From positions 39,751,698 through 39,815,697 of the forward strand of contig CM035806.1 of NCBI GenBank assembly GCA_020466095.1: a stretch of DNA of 64,000 bases, read 5' to 3'. Positions 11,830 to 23,812 of the stretch are shown piece by piece. A program made the position numbers and the translations under genes. How positions within the stretch are numbered: the stretch's first letter is position 1; every line of letters begins with the position of its first letter. The notes below the pieces were generated by a model. That model searched no databases. It was not told where the DNA came from and saw only the letters and a program-made list of their open reading frames with translations. The DNA is from Chlorops oryzae (lineage: Eukaryota; Arthropoda; Insecta; Diptera; Chloropidae).

Positions 11830-12900
11830 TGGGCCATGTCTTCGCTTTAAGATTTAATTAACTTGAAAATCACTCCATTAGTGTTAATCTATTTTCATTT
11901 TAAATTAAAAAATAATACGAATTTTCCAATATTACGAAAGGGCCGGACATTATATAATTCGTGCTATTGGACGTCCACTGTAATAATGTTATATGAAATG
12001 TCAGGGCAAGGGATAAAATAAAAGTATTTTGTTCTTAGAGAATTATACTGAAATACCGGAAAGTCCGTTAAATATGTTATACTTACGACATTTTCTATGA
12101 CGTCAAATTATAGACATGGGCCAAGCCAGGTCATGAACATAGGTTTCAATCGGGAACATGACTTCGGGAGGATTTTCTAAAAAAAAGTTATTTTCTCCAG
12201 CACTTGCACATGACATACATATGTACATATGTGCATGGGCTTGACATTAATTGAACAGAAAATGAACCTAAAGTTTCGTGTTACCCGGGACCTATACCGA
12301 CATTGAATTATTCAGTTAGCTTAAAATTAATACACGATGCCAACAATTGATATTTAGTTATTTTGTCATTTCTATTCGATTGGTTGTCAAATAATTTAAA
12401 AAATTATTACACTATACCCTAATGTCACAGTTGACACCCTAAAGCAGTGGCGTGTCTAGAGAAATACTGCTTTGATAGTGCTTATATTTTCCACAGTGGT
12501 ATATTGAACAATTATAAGACATTAACCCAAAAATTTTTGGGGGGTGCTAGATGAAGTTTAGAGAGTTATGGACCAAAAACCAAAAAAATCGGAAAAATTC
12601 ATGGCGTCCGATTTGGATGAAAACTTATATATATAATAAGCGAAAAATGCTAAAAATTTTGGCGTCAAAATTTTTTCCAAATTGTCTGTAGACAGATTTT
12701 CCCTTATCTCACCCACTCCATATCATCATCAGCATCATCATCATCATGAACCGTTATAATTCAGTGGTTGAGTTAAGGAATTTCCCCATTTAATTGATTT
12801 ACTTATAGTTTTTTCCATTTTACGGGTGTCCTTCCAATTAAATACTTCCAATAAGAGGGAAGTTAGGTGGATATTAAGTTTTTTGCTGAATGTCCATTAG
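11830..12900. repeat. First arm of a decayed collinear duplication
   Basis: This block is followed, in the same order and direction, by a shorter and noisier version at 13550-14580. Shared landmarks include CACTATACCCTAATGT with CAGTTGACACCCTAAAGC (12410-12450 and 14005-14040), the CAGTGGCGT repeat end (12447), TTTCCCTTATC followed by CACTCCATATCAT (about 12700 and 14400), and GAGGGAAGTT (about 12855 and 14523). No coding region. Confidence 0.6.
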
Positions 12901-13029
12901 GGCTGCTCTTAATTCCGAAATGGAATTTCAATCGTTCAGGGTCCAGAAGTGTTCCATTGGACATGGAGGAGAAACGTGAGAAATTTGGAAGCAATCGGAT
13001 AACGGGAACCGTGGCAGTTTTCATTGAAG

Positions 13030-13220
13030 TTTGGGAAATTGCAAAATAGAGAGGAAACGGCCTTAACTCCCACAAGGCGCCCCTACGGATATATAACGTA
13101 TGGCCAACCCCCAATTTTTTTTTACTCCGAACATTTTTCTGAACAAACCTACCCCTATCTCCCCTCCTTAAGGGGGCTCCCATACAAAAATAATTTTTTA
13201 AAAATTTTCCCCCACTTCCT
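13030..13220. repeat. Arm of an inverted repeat (partner at 14180-14370)
   Basis: The sequence CTCCGAACATTTTTCTGAAC, then CCTACCCCTATCTCCC and GGGGGCTCCCATACAA, reappears inverted and indel-ridden near 14215-14290 (GTATGGAGCCCCCTT, GGGAGATAGAGGG, TTCGGAGTAAAAA). The partner lies inside the second arm of the direct duplication, so direct and inverted repeats are mixed. Confidence 0.55.
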
Positions 13221-13320
13221 CTAGCCCAGATCTCCAGGGAGCAAATTATACCCCCCAAACGCCCCCTAACATTTTCTAAATTATAACCTCATTCCCCCTT
13301 AAGGGGCCCAATAAAAATTG

Positions 13321-13440
<120 letters not shown>

Positions 13441-13549
13441 TTATTAATTTTAGAATAAATTTATAACCGTTTTTGGTTTTATCTCAAAAAACTGTCTAGA
13501 TTGGAGGTTTGCGGCCATTTGACTTGAAAAAATATTTTTTTTCTACCTT

Positions 13550-14580
13550 GGGTCATTAATTTGGGCCATTTAGGGGATGGCCCATTTTCGTTTAAAAAAA
13601 AAGGAAATAAAATTTAATCTATTTTATTTTAAAAAAAAATAATCAATTTTTCCAATATTAAAGGGCCGTTTAAAAGGTAATTTTGTAAAATTTTTGAAAT
13701 GTCAGGGCGAAAAATTTTTTTGTTCCTTAGGAATTATATTAAATTGGAAAGTTCGTTAATTTTTTCTTTAAATTTTAAGCAAATTTTGAATGGGCCAGCC
13801 ACTAACTAGGTGCAGAAAGACCGGGAGGTATTTTAAAAAAATTTTAGTTGCAAAATACATATAATGTGTGGGTTGTCATTATTCAAATATAAGTTTCTCC
13901 GGACCATACGAATTGGGTTTTGTTACTTAAAATTAGTCACGGCCAAAATTGTATTGTTATTTTGTCAATTCATTGGTTGCTCAAAATTAAAATATTACAC
14001 TATACCCTAATGTACAGTTGACACCCTAAAGCATGGCGTGAGAGAATATTTTGAAGTGCTTAGTATGTTTCCACAGGGTAGAAAATGTATAGACAGGGAA
14101 CAAAGTTTTGGGGGTCAATGAAGTTAGAATTTGACCCATCGAATCAGGGCCATTCTGGGAAACAAATAGTTAGCGAAAATGCATTTGGCGGTAAAATTTT
14201 TAAAATTAGTTGTATGGAGCCCCCTTCCAAGGGAGATAGAGGGTAATCTGACTTTTCAGAATAAAATTTCGGAGTAAAAATATGGAGTTTTTGGTCCATA
14301 AACGTTATAAAATATCCTAGAGGCCTTTGGAGTTAAGCCGTCTATTCCTCTGCTTTTTTGCTAATTCCAACAAACTGAGAAAAATCTGCCATTCGTGGTT
14401 TCCCTTATCCATGCACTCCATATCATTTCTCACGTATTCTCCTCACATGTTTCTTAATGGAACCGTTTACTTCTGGTTACTGAGACCCAGATCAACAACG
14501 GTGGCTACAAAATCTTCATAATGAGGGAAGTTTAAGAGTTACAAGTTTTCTTCTGAATGTCCATACAAACGGAAATTGGT
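13550..14580. repeat. Second, indel-ridden arm of the duplication
   Basis: It is collinear with 11830-12900 but missing many one- to few-base pieces, especially inside homopolymers, and it contains an inverted copy of part of 13030-13220. Either an old duplication of a repeat or uncorrected long-read sequence would look like this. No coding region. Confidence 0.55.
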
Positions 14581-14661
14581 CTGATTGTTTTCCCTTTCCT
14601 TAATGAAATCCGGATTATGCCCGTGTTTAGTATTTTAATTAAATTTTGAATCGTTGTTTTT

Positions 14662-14890
14662 TATACCCGAGTGTATATTGCGTTTGTGGGTACGTGTGTA
14701 GCACCCAGAAGCATTCGAGATGGACCATACGAAATATGTATTGAAATGACCTGGGGATTAGATTTAACCACGTCCGTACACAGTTTTCTTATCGAAGGAG
14801 TTGAGCTATATTGACAAAATTGGGTACGTGTGTTGGCAGGAATACGAGCATGATCAACAAGTTCGAGAATGGACTTGACCGATCCAATCG
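14662..14890 (-). mobile_element. mini-me-like repeat, 5' truncated copy (A)
   Basis: It begins TATACCCGAGTGTATATTGC, continues through CACCCAGAAGCATTCGAGAT and the CTTATCGAAGGAGTTGAGCT block shared with five other copies in the window, then loses similarity. The GTCY tract is reduced to CACGTCCGTAC. Its orientation is opposite to the copies at 48.3, 58.0 and 59.6 kb, the same as the one at 63.5 kb. Confidence 0.65.
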
Positions 14891-15420
14891 ATCCTTGAGA
14901 ATGAAAATGCCACAAATGTATACATACATATATATGTATGTTAATATTTTCCAAACAATCTGGAGGTTGAAAATCTGGTGAAAACTTTGCTCCAAATAAT
15001 TCGATAGCTTCGAATATTTTACCGTCAACACTGTCAAAAATTATGGATTTGAGCAACCCTCTAATAGATCGGCTTTTCTTGCTTTCGTTCGTAAAAGCGT
15101 ATCTTCAGATGGTCAGTATAGAGCCCATATGAAACATATGAAAAAATCAAAGTAATCCAAGGATACCTAAAAAGGTTGCAGTTAAATTAGATACTTTTTT
15201 GCCTTTATTGTGCAAGTACTTAAGTAGATTGCCATAAGGGTTGGGAACAAAGTCGCCGTGTCATTGCATCCACAAGGGATTATTGTGACAAGTCCCATTC
15301 AATTTCAATTTCCTAGGCGAATGGCATTATGAAATACCACGATGTCCCTCGGTGGAGTATTTCCTATCCCAACCGTTGATGGATAGGCGTTATATAACTA
15401 ACGAAGTCTGACTCATTCAA

Positions 15421-15553
15421 GATCATCACAATGGCATAGTATATGCTCGATCGTTTCCTCTTCTTCGTAACACAATCTACTATCATCCCTTGTGATTCTG
15501 AGAATTGATAGATATTTGATTACTTTATAATGTCCAGTCAGAAAGTGTCTGGG
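15421..15553 (-). pseudogene. Non-LTR retrotransposon RNase H remnant
   Basis: On the minus strand the sequence reads PRHFLTGHYKVIKYL, then ITRDDSRLCYEEEET and IEHILCHCDDLE before a stop. The pattern LTGH...C..EEET.EHILC.C is the familiar C-terminal end of the RNase H/tail region in Jockey/I/R1-type non-LTR retrotransposons. Decayed continuation toward 15300 is plausible. No reverse transcriptase core is visible, so this is a truncated fossil. Confidence 0.7.
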
Positions 15554-16299
15554 TAAAGTCGATCAGCATAATGAGCTCCGTTGTTCGGGTTTTTCGAGAT
15601 TCAAGGCAGAAATTTCTTTACTTGCTACTACTATGTCCAGCATTGCTCTGCCATTCCGTCTGAGCAGCCTTATCTAGCCAGCTACTTGTGTTGCATTTGA
15701 ATTAGCTCCAGGATGGTCCACAGACAGAGTGCAAGTACTTACTTATTTGATATCTGAGCCATATGGGCCAAAAGCAAGGATGTCGATAAATGTTCGATAG
15801 AGATAGGGGACTCGCATTGTGCTAAGCATTTGAATTGAGCTTAAGGACGACATTAAGATTTTATTTAGCCCACAAGTGAAATTCGAATGCGAATTCCCTC
15901 CGTTTCCCTTTCACCTTCGGCTTGAGATAACACGATAATATGCTAAATGGTGTGAAAACCGTTGCAAGTCTAGTCGGCATGTTATGCACACATTGATCGG
16001 TTATCGTTAATTTGAAAATAAAATTTTCGAAATTGGAATTAAAAACATCGATTCGAACAATCCGAACAGATGTCGTTAAAAGATGCTACCGTTTACTAAT
16101 TAGCGCTAAATCAAAGACGATCAAAAAACGAAAACAGCCAACGAAAGCAAAGAAACCCTTGCAACTTCCATGGAAATATGGTAAAATATCTGGTGGATTC
16201 CTCAAATGCGACACGGCAGAAAACGAAACAGCAAAAGCCGAAGACCAAAGACCAAAACGAAGCCGAAAACGAAGCCGAAAACGAAGCAGAGCTTCATAA

Positions 16300-16872
16300 A
16301 ATTTGTATCAAGTTTTTGAACGAGACTCTCTATTCCGATCATGTATAAGGCTTTAATCCTTTTGTGCGGTGCGCCGCAGCCGCGTTTAAGCCGTTTTTAA
16401 GACGTTTAAGACGTTTAAACCAGTACCTCTGGCTTCACTCGACGACGAAAGGCTACGTCATAAACAAAGCAGAAAAATTTAAAGCGCGCCTAAAGCCGTA
16501 AGCCGTAAGCCTTAAACCTCAAGCCTGGAGCCTCGAGCAAGCAAGCCAATACAGCAAGACAGCAACAGAACAACACGGCAAAGCACAGCACAGTGCTGCA
16601 CAAAATACAGCAGACTCAGAAGAACACCGGTGACAGCAGCAATAGCAGCCGCCGTTAAGCTTCCGAATGGACCAGATTAGAAAATATATAGCATTTTCCA
16701 AAGATGTTGACATTGCGCTTGCAAAATTTTTAAAGGAGACCAAAATAAGCCGAAAAAATAAAGCAAGAAAAAAATATTTTTTTTTTAAATAAAAATAAAT
16801 AATCACAAAAGAAGCAAAAAAAAAAAAGAAAGAAAACGAACAGAAAGGGTTAAGAAAGACTTACCGGCAACT
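16300..16872 (+). other. Candidate 5' leader of the Sox15-like gene
   Basis: This stretch is rich in CAGCA/AAGCC-type sequence (for example 16540-16640) resembling fly 5' untranslated regions, and it runs directly into the candidate start codon at 16873. It contains several short upstream frames. The transcription start is not determined. Frames such as the one at 16012-16299 are lysine/arginine-rich by composition and have no recognisable domain. Confidence 0.35.
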
Positions 16873-16925
16873 ATGGACTCAATATATCCGTATGCCATGT
16901 ATTCTTCTACCTATTCCGAGTGGCG
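16873..16925 (+). CDS. Candidate first coding exon of the Sox15-like gene
   Basis: The ATG at 16873 opens MDSIYPYAMYSSTYSEW, a peptide-like, low-repeat sequence. A GT donor at 16926 (or alternatively 16947) leaves two extra bases, which is exactly the phase needed by the acceptor at 26281-26282 of the next exon. That exon begins with one base completing a codon and then reads [20 protein letters not shown] in frame into the previously obvious Met at 26344. The donor GTACGA is weak. If right, the full protein is about 855 residues. The link is inferred from phase and position, not from transcripts. Confidence 0.42.
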
Positions 16926-18086
16926 GTACGAAGCGGCGGGCGCGATGTGTGTACGCGCTTGTCTCGCTCCTCTCGTTCGACGTTCGGCGTTCGGCGTTCG
17001 ATGAAGTGGCCCCTTTGGATCGTGCAGATCTTACTGCGCGGAATAATTTCGGTATCGATGGAGAGCAAAGTATTTAGCGCTGGTTCTGCCGCTGCTGCCG
17101 TTATTGATATTGTTGTTGCTGTTGTTGTTCCTGCTGCTGCTGCTGCTGCTGCAACCGTAGTTGGAATATTGAAAATGTCACATGTGTCCTCCAATAAATT
17201 ATGGAACGCTCAGTTGTTCGCTCTACTCGGAGACACACACGAAAACACAACCATACACACACACACACTGGCACACATATGTTCATAGCACATGTGAGCA
17301 CAAGAGTTCGCATGAGGCGAACGTGCAGAAGGTGGAGGAATGGATCGAAATAGTGAATGGAGGAGCCGAGCCGCCGCCCCGTGCCGCTTGGACGTTGCTC
17401 GCCGGTGCTCTCTATTATGGTACAGATTGCTTTCGAGCTGCCGTCTCGTTAGTCTAAGGGCAGCAGTTTCGTTGTTATTTGGTGGTAAAGTATTTTGTTG
17501 TCCGCATTACCATAACCATGTGCTCCAGCATCGGCATCGGCATCGGCATAGGCAACAGCAACAGCATCATCATCGGCTTCAGCTACAGTTACAGTCCTAA
17601 GCACGATTCCATGAACTATTGTTAGAGATGCTGAATATATGACGGCGCTAGGATTTGTAGCAATTAAAGAACTGCGGCAATTATTATGATAAATGCCGCC
17701 GGAATCCAATGTCAATAGATAAATTCTTGATCGGTTTCGATCTATCATTCTCGTCTGCGTATTGAACGCAATTGACTCAAACTTACAGGGTGCTGAAGCT
17801 AGCATAGAATAAACAAATAAGGATTTTATTAGTTATACGAGCCTGACAACACCCTGCAGTCAACAGTTGGACAATTATCTCAAAACATCTAGTACTTTTA
17901 CCAGAACTAGAAGAACCAGTGCAATTTTTGGATAAGCCTCCAAAATAAGTAGACCAGTCATAATTGGAATAATCGTATGCGTTCATTAAAGTTGAACTAC
18001 AAATCAATCCATAGTGACTGAATATAAATGCTTTTTGTCACGATGTGTGCTTAAAGAAAAAGGAAATAAAATCAACGATTCTGGTA

Positions 18087-18314
18087 CCCTTTTCCCCGTA
18101 AACAGCACTAGTATTTAACTGGTTAAAATTTACCCAATTGCCTATAAAAGTACTAGAATAATTCTGATGCATACTGCTCTAGTGCTTTCCTGTACAGATG
18201 TTATACTAATTTTCTGCAGAATTTTATATGGGCGAGGGTATAGAAAAGAACTAATACTGGTGGCTTTTGCACTAGTAAAGTACTAGTACAGGACTAGTTG
18301 ATATTACTGCAGGG
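18087..18314. mobile_element. Small TA-flanked MITE with ACTAGT motifs
   Basis: A 228-bp segment begins CCCTTTTCCCC and ends in CTGCAGGG. TA lies on both sides (18085-18086, 18315-18316). The interior repeats CACTAGT/TACTAGT/ACTAGTT several times in both orientations. The end ATATTACTGCAGGG is close to ATATTACTGCAGCG at about 57095, suggesting a family. The terminal inverted match is very short, so confidence is limited. Confidence 0.4.
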
Positions 18315-18319
18315 TACAT

Positions 18320-18880
18320 AAAATATCCGACTAAGATACACATGTTTAAATAATTTTCAAAACACGCACAAAAAACCGAACCATTTAGAGATTTTAAAGT
18401 CCATAAGGGGCCTAATTATACCGACTTCAATTTTGTATAAAAACTGTCACTTTGCCACGCCCAGTTTTCAAACTTTTTTGAATTCGAATCATGGGCTTAT
18501 GTTAATTATACGCTCAAATTCTAAATTTCATTGAAATATTTCGAAAAAGTCTGATTTTGGGGCAGTTTTGGGATTTTTGTGACGGACCCTAGTACTGTAG
18601 GTACTCCTAAAACTGGGACCCCCACTCTCGGACTTGATCCTACTTATGTCCCTGCCAACACGCATACCAAATTTTGACAAGATATGTACATATCTCTACG
18701 CCTTTGATAATAAAACTATGTACGGACAGACAGACGGACGGACGGACATGGCTAAATCGAATCGCCTGTATGACGCTAATCATTTCTATATACATACATT
18801 TTGTATAGTCTATCTCGACTGGTTATGGGTGTTACACACGTTCGCACAAATCCAATATACCCGCGACACAGAGCGTGAAG
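18320..18880 (+). mobile_element. mini-me-like repeat copy (B)
   Basis: It runs from ACACATGTTTAAATAATTTT through CCACGCCCAGTTTTC, GACGGACCCTAGTACTG and CTATGTACGGACAGACAGAC to the CGCGACACAGAGCG end, in the order seen in the 48.3 and 59.6 kb copies. The central GACGGACGGACGGACA block is the (GTCY)n tract in reverse complement. No coding capacity. Confidence 0.75.
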
Positions 18881-19286
18881 TTAGGCTCTATCTTACAGAA
18901 AGTTCTTTTAAATGTTTAGCCTGCTGATTAGCCTAATATACTGACCAGAATCTGCCGGTATCCTCAAGCACCCCTCTTCCGCACCCCTCGCCTCCTTAGA
19001 TTAATGCCTGAATCCGCTACGGATCAAGACTTTAAGGCAAATATGAATGTAGCAACGTAGGCTAATCCTAGGATTATAGAGTTTTCAATGGGAAACATGT
19101 TAGTCCAGGTGCCTTAATCTGTAGTTCGACTTCGGGAAGCCATTCTACTCGAACACGAAATCCGTGTCGAACAAATAACAATACTCTCTCGGCACAGTCT
19201 TGCACCCGTCTTCGACGCTCGTTGCTCGACTCTAACAAAATCTTTGACGACACTTGCAAAACTGAAGCACAGGTGGCGACGCGTCG

Positions 19287-21090
19287 CACAGTGTCACGTT
19301 TCCATACATTTTTTGGAGAAAAATATAAGGAGTTATCGTAGGGCAATGAAATTTGGCAGGAGTTTTACTTTAGGTCTAATTAAGAAAATTTTAAAAAATC
19401 ATGGAATTCCGTCCACTGCCACCCCCACCCCCTATATAACGGGAAATCCTAACTTCCGCAATTTTTATCCTAGAGAGTTGAAATTCGATACATAGATTGA
19501 TGGACATATAAAAATGAGCAAAATGAAAAAAAAATTAGAATGCCACGCCTACTTTTTGAAATACGCCCCTTCAAAGTTTGAAGATTTATAGGATATTTAT
19601 CCTTATAAAAATTTTCAAAGGAAATAAAAAATGTGAAGAATTTTTTGCGGATTTGTAAACTTAAAACATATATTAATCATAAAACAAAAGCATTTTTGGT
19701 CATGCGCAAGCTCTATAGAAAGTATGTTCAAGTGAAAACGCGCGAAATTGCAAAGGATAAAGCGCCTCTTCGCTGTGTTGAATATCGTTGATACTATTCA
19801 AGAAATATAATTTTCATTGATTTTTTTCAACATTTTGGTTAGAAAAATATCCAATTATAGTGCAAAGCTTTAAAGAAATTGAAATTTTTAAGAACTGATT
19901 AAACTTTTTCAATGAAACTGTACAAATCTTTATTAATAATCAAGGTATATCATATACATAAATAAATAGCGAACTTATTTTTACAAAGACTCACTCCCAG
20001 AGCTTTCCAATTCTGAGTCTGATGAAATAAAAGCCTCAAAATCTATATTCAAAGAAGATATACTGTCATCATCATCATCATCACCATTATCTAATAAAAT
20101 GTAATTTTCTAATTCTTTGCACAACTGTTTCTTTCTCGTGCATAATTTTCTGTATTTGTGAATTTGTGGTTCAGAGGATAGCCCACCTCGTCATCTTCCG
20201 GAGCCACAACGGAAATATTCTTATTATGTTCCTATTTTACAATAAACATGTTAAAATAAATTTCAATAATTTACATATTAAATGCACTTACACTCAAATT
20301 TGCTTCGAAAGGCGAGCTTAGCCAATTCGCGTATTTCGTAAGAAACCGCTCTTTGTATCGATTGCACCTATTCCACCGAGAGTAAAATGTCAAACTAATC
20401 ATCCTCAATCTTTCTTTTAGTTTGTCTTCATCAATATTTCCATTTATTTCATTTTTGACAAATGAAACCAGATCGCTTTGCTTTTCTGTTGTTGTTTTGT
20501 GAGAAGCCGCTATCCAAACGTTAAACAAATCGACAATTTTTAGCTCCGAGGTCACTATAGAAAAAACGCTCCTATTACGAACGGGGCAAATTGGGGCAGC
20601 CTATTTTTTTATATGTTATTCTACTTACTTATAGCAACAATATTTTATAAAAATTGGAAGAACGAAATTTTAGAAAATGAGAAATTCAATTTTGAAAATT
20701 AAACTTTATTTCAAATTAATTCAACTTCTTATTGCTTACTTTAAACCAATGACAGATAACGTGTTATAAACAAACTTAAAAAAAAATAAGGTGACCAGGT
20801 ACTACTAATTTTATATTTTAATTTGACATATTAAACTTAATGATCGGATCACAACTCACAAGTACAGAGCAACTAAGGCACAAGTAATTATATTGCAATT
20901 TTTGTGCTCAAAAATAACAATTTACATAACTTCCAAGTTTGAGAGCATGCTGTGGGGCAATGGCTAAACATATTGACATAATTCTTTTTGATTTTTCTTA
21001 ATATGAATATTATCTATTGAAATTCATAAAATTATTTTAACAATTCGAACCTCGATTTTTGGCATTTTTTTCCGCTCACGTGACACTGTG
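19287..21090. mobile_element. Transib-like element with CACAGTG termini and CGTCG duplication
   Basis: The left terminus is CACAGTGTCACGT at 19287 and the right terminus is its perfect 13-base inverse ending at 21090. CGTCG lies directly outside both ends (19282-19286, 21091-21095). CACAGTG is identical to the consensus V(D)J recombination heptamer, and Transib elements, the relatives of RAG1, start with CAC..TG and duplicate 5 bp with a CGNCG-like preference. At 1804 bp it is too short for a full transposase, but it carries a minus-strand spliced coding segment (19981-20554). It lies in the inferred first intron of the Sox15-like gene. Confidence 0.62.
19981..20554 (-). pseudogene. Unknown spliced coding segment inside the Transib-like element
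   Basis: Two exons are visible on the minus strand. Exon A (20554-20292) follows an acceptor TTTTTCTATAG and ends at AGT|GTAAGT. Exon B (20231-19981) follows AAAATAG. Joined in phase 0 they read SELKIVDLFNVWIAASH..., SRWNRCNRYKERFLTKYANWL, SPFEANLS|EHNKNISVVAPEDDE. A one-base slip then leads to SSEPQIHKYRKLCTRKKQL, an aspartate run and an acidic/serine tail ending ELESSGSESL. AATAAA lies 47 bases after the stop (19929-19934). The 5' exon with the start codon was not found. No enzyme motif is recognised; a truncated element protein or an accessory gene is possible. Confidence 0.55.
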
Positions 21091-21429
21091 CGTCGGTGCA
21101 AAATCCATACAAATGTCGCGAGCTTCGTGCATGACACTTTTCAGGACAGGTCATTCATGAAGTCATGCATCCCACGTGTGGAGAAAGTCATCCATTACTA
21201 ATGCCGATGTCTTCGAAGACTTCATGGACGATTTGGTCTTAAACGACCGATTTCCAACAGGGATAATAACTTATGTATGTATAAATAACAACCGACACTC
21301 GAACAAGAGCGCATGAAACGAATTCGAATCCGAGCGAATTTTTGTTCGAGTTGAACTGCAGAGTAAGCGCCCAGATATAGCCTGAGAGTCTTAGCTGAAT
21401 AAGTCAGTAGTACATATTTGGTGAAACAT

Positions 21430-21825
21430 CCCTGCAGGAAGCCTGTCGCCATATGGGCCCATGTCTATATTGACGTCAATATAGACAAGAGAACTAGTTC
21501 CAACGTCAACAGTATTTATAGGCGGTGTCATTAGAGAAACTGTACTGTCAAGAGGTATAGTTCATTTTTATTGACCATGTCAACAACGTGTCTCCTTATA
21601 AAGCGAAAAAGTACTCACTGCTTTTGTCCACATAATAGCAACCGATGCCAATAGCTCGTCTATAGATCGTCATTAGTTCCTTGGTCTACATGTAGACATG
21701 CAATGACAACTCAATGTTAAATGTCAATAGCGCAAGGCATTGCGACGGGTATAACTGGTCAGTAGTACTGTTGACGCAGTCAGTAGAGAAAGAGTATAGA
21801 TTCACTATTGACATCTCTTGCAGGG
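21430..21825. mobile_element. Possible MITE with CCCTGCA ends and internal GTCAAT motifs
   Basis: The left end CCCTGCAGGA and the right end in reverse complement CCCTGCAAGA match at nine of ten bases. The interior repeats GTCAATA/TATTGAC-like words in both orientations (21470-21810), suggesting a foldback-type structure. No clear target duplication was found. Confidence 0.4.
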
Positions 21826-22249
21826 TTCCGATGGACTTGCAAATACATTAGCCCTATTCACGAGACCGTAGCAAACGTGTATCTACAAGGGTAAAAATTT
21901 AATTATGGTTCCAACAACAATTTGAATTGCAAAAAATGCGTCCTTTTGCCACGATACCACGGTCTCGGCGAACAGGCCTATTGATTGTTCTTCTTCTTAG
22001 CATCACAGTCTAGGGTGGACCAAAGCAACTGCAACAATTCCTTTTCATCTATCTCTATTATCATCCGCCATAACTCTCCAGTTTCGGTCCCTAGTTTTCA
22101 TCAAATCGACACCGACATCGACATCGACATTTTCAAGCCAACGTTTCCTTGGTCGTCCTATGTTTTTTGTCCAATCGTTTTCAACATTGATTAGTTCCAA
22201 GCATTTGAAAAAATTATTTTATTTTATTTTTATTTGTGGCTATCGTATG

Positions 22250-23500
22250 CAAACAGTTATGATTGTTTGTTCCATACACGGGCCTGATCTGTTAAACGTC
22301 AGCCAGGTCGTTTGTGCCCTCCTTTCACTACTGGCTCATCCGTATGCATGTATGTATATATGTACAGTACATAAAGATAGCGAATTCCCCGCTTTAAGCC
22401 CATTTGAAGTTCTTTCATCGAAGTTTGTCACTCATTTGCTGCCGAAAAACTTTTTAGTCTACATTTTACCACCCTGTATATTGTCATCGCACAAAATTCT
22501 TGGAAAGCGAATTACTTTGAAATGTGTCGATATGTCGCATCCTGGCAAAATATACGAGCACACCAGCCAGCCAGCGAGCCAACATTCGTTCGGTAATATG
22601 CATGAGCATGGGGCAGACAAGACGCAAACTTGCGATGTCACCATGAAAAGACAGCATAAAATTTGGGAGCATGGCCGGACGCGGGGAAGAGTGCCGTGTG
22701 CTGTACGATTGCGAGTACGAGTACGAAAGGCGTGCAGTACAACTTGTGGCTCCTTGTGACAGGGACTGCCGCTTTCTACTGCTGTGCTTACTGACAACAC
22801 AGCGGCATCCTTTGATAATACAATAGCTGCACGCGCCCAATTTACATTTATGTCTGCCGAAGCTGAACGCGTATGTCTACATGGAACGTCGATATTCGAT
22901 TTGGGGGCGAGGCGGGGAAGCACACGATGCTCGGACCGCTGAGCTGCTGCTACTCTTAAGCATTAGCTTGTGGGCCACACCGCAAACACTACAGCCGGAG
23001 CTGAAGCCGTAGACGGTGCTGAAACTGGAGCCAGTAGGCTTGGAGCACTCAAGCCCACTATCGATCTTTGGTAGCAATATGCGTTTAATATCTCCTACTT
23101 GCTCCCTTTTTAGCCCTCCTTTTTTCCTTTCTTATTTTTTCTGAAATTTTTATTTTTATTATTTTTTTCTCTCTTATTTTTTCGTTTTTTCGTTTTTTTT
23201 TGCGTTACGTTTTGAGACGTAAGAGCAAAACTGTCATCTTGTCTGCGGCTGTTCTGCATGCATTCGGCAGACTGATAAATCGTTTGCTAGGGCCCGACCA
23301 TGTCGTTCCTGCGTGCTTATTTTCCATTTTTCCATATTCCCTTTTGCCAGTGCCATTGCCAGTGCCAGTGCCAGTGCCTGCGCCTTTTCCTTTTAAATGC
23401 GTCCGCATCGTCTTCGTCATCGCCATCGTCGTCCACGCTGTCACCGTGGTTCGGTCGCATGGACCTGGCTCAAAGGTGTCGCTTGAGCCTTATTTAAATG
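22250..23500. promoter_or_regulatory. GC-richer unique-looking block in the inferred intron, possible enhancer
   Basis: Composition is balanced compared with neighbours and no repeat termini were found. Overlapping frames exist on both strands (for example 22160-22759 plus, 22459-22923 minus), but their protein sequences contain no recognisable domain and no matching splice signals, so I do not call a gene. Location inside the first intron of a developmental transcription factor makes regulatory DNA a reasonable guess, no more. Confidence 0.28.
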
Positions 23501-23783
23501 CTCGCGCTAAATGTTCGAATAACTTGTGGCCAATCAGAATGCTTAGTACGCAATTTTTTTTTATACACATTTTTTTTTTTTTTTTTTAATGCAAGCGAAA
23601 CGAAAGAAAAAATGTCCGGCATTGACTTCTGCGCGAAAGATCGATCGATATTTTTTTAAATGCGGTATGTTAATAAAAATGTCCTTTAGACCCAATTTGA
23701 AAACGAGTGCCTCGACACGTTTTATTATTTGAAGACCATTCGTCCGAGACTTGAGGCCTTTTCAGTTTGTTTCTTCAAAACGA

Positions 23784-23812
23784 GAAATAAATAAATAAAT
23801 AAATAAATAAAT
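23784..23812. repeat. (AAAT)n microsatellite
   Basis: About seven AAAT tetranucleotide units in an intergenic/intronic setting. Confidence 0.9.

Noticed and set aside
14661..15056. Minus-strand 131-codon frame
   Set aside because: Its last third is translated mini-me-like repeat; the remainder (FEAIELFGAKF...) matches no family I recognise.
22160..23077. Frames of 199 codons (plus) and 154/118/66 codons (minus) as a possible gene
   Set aside because: Sequences have no recognisable domain, overlap each other on both strands and lack consistent splice borders; balanced composition alone makes long chance frames likely.
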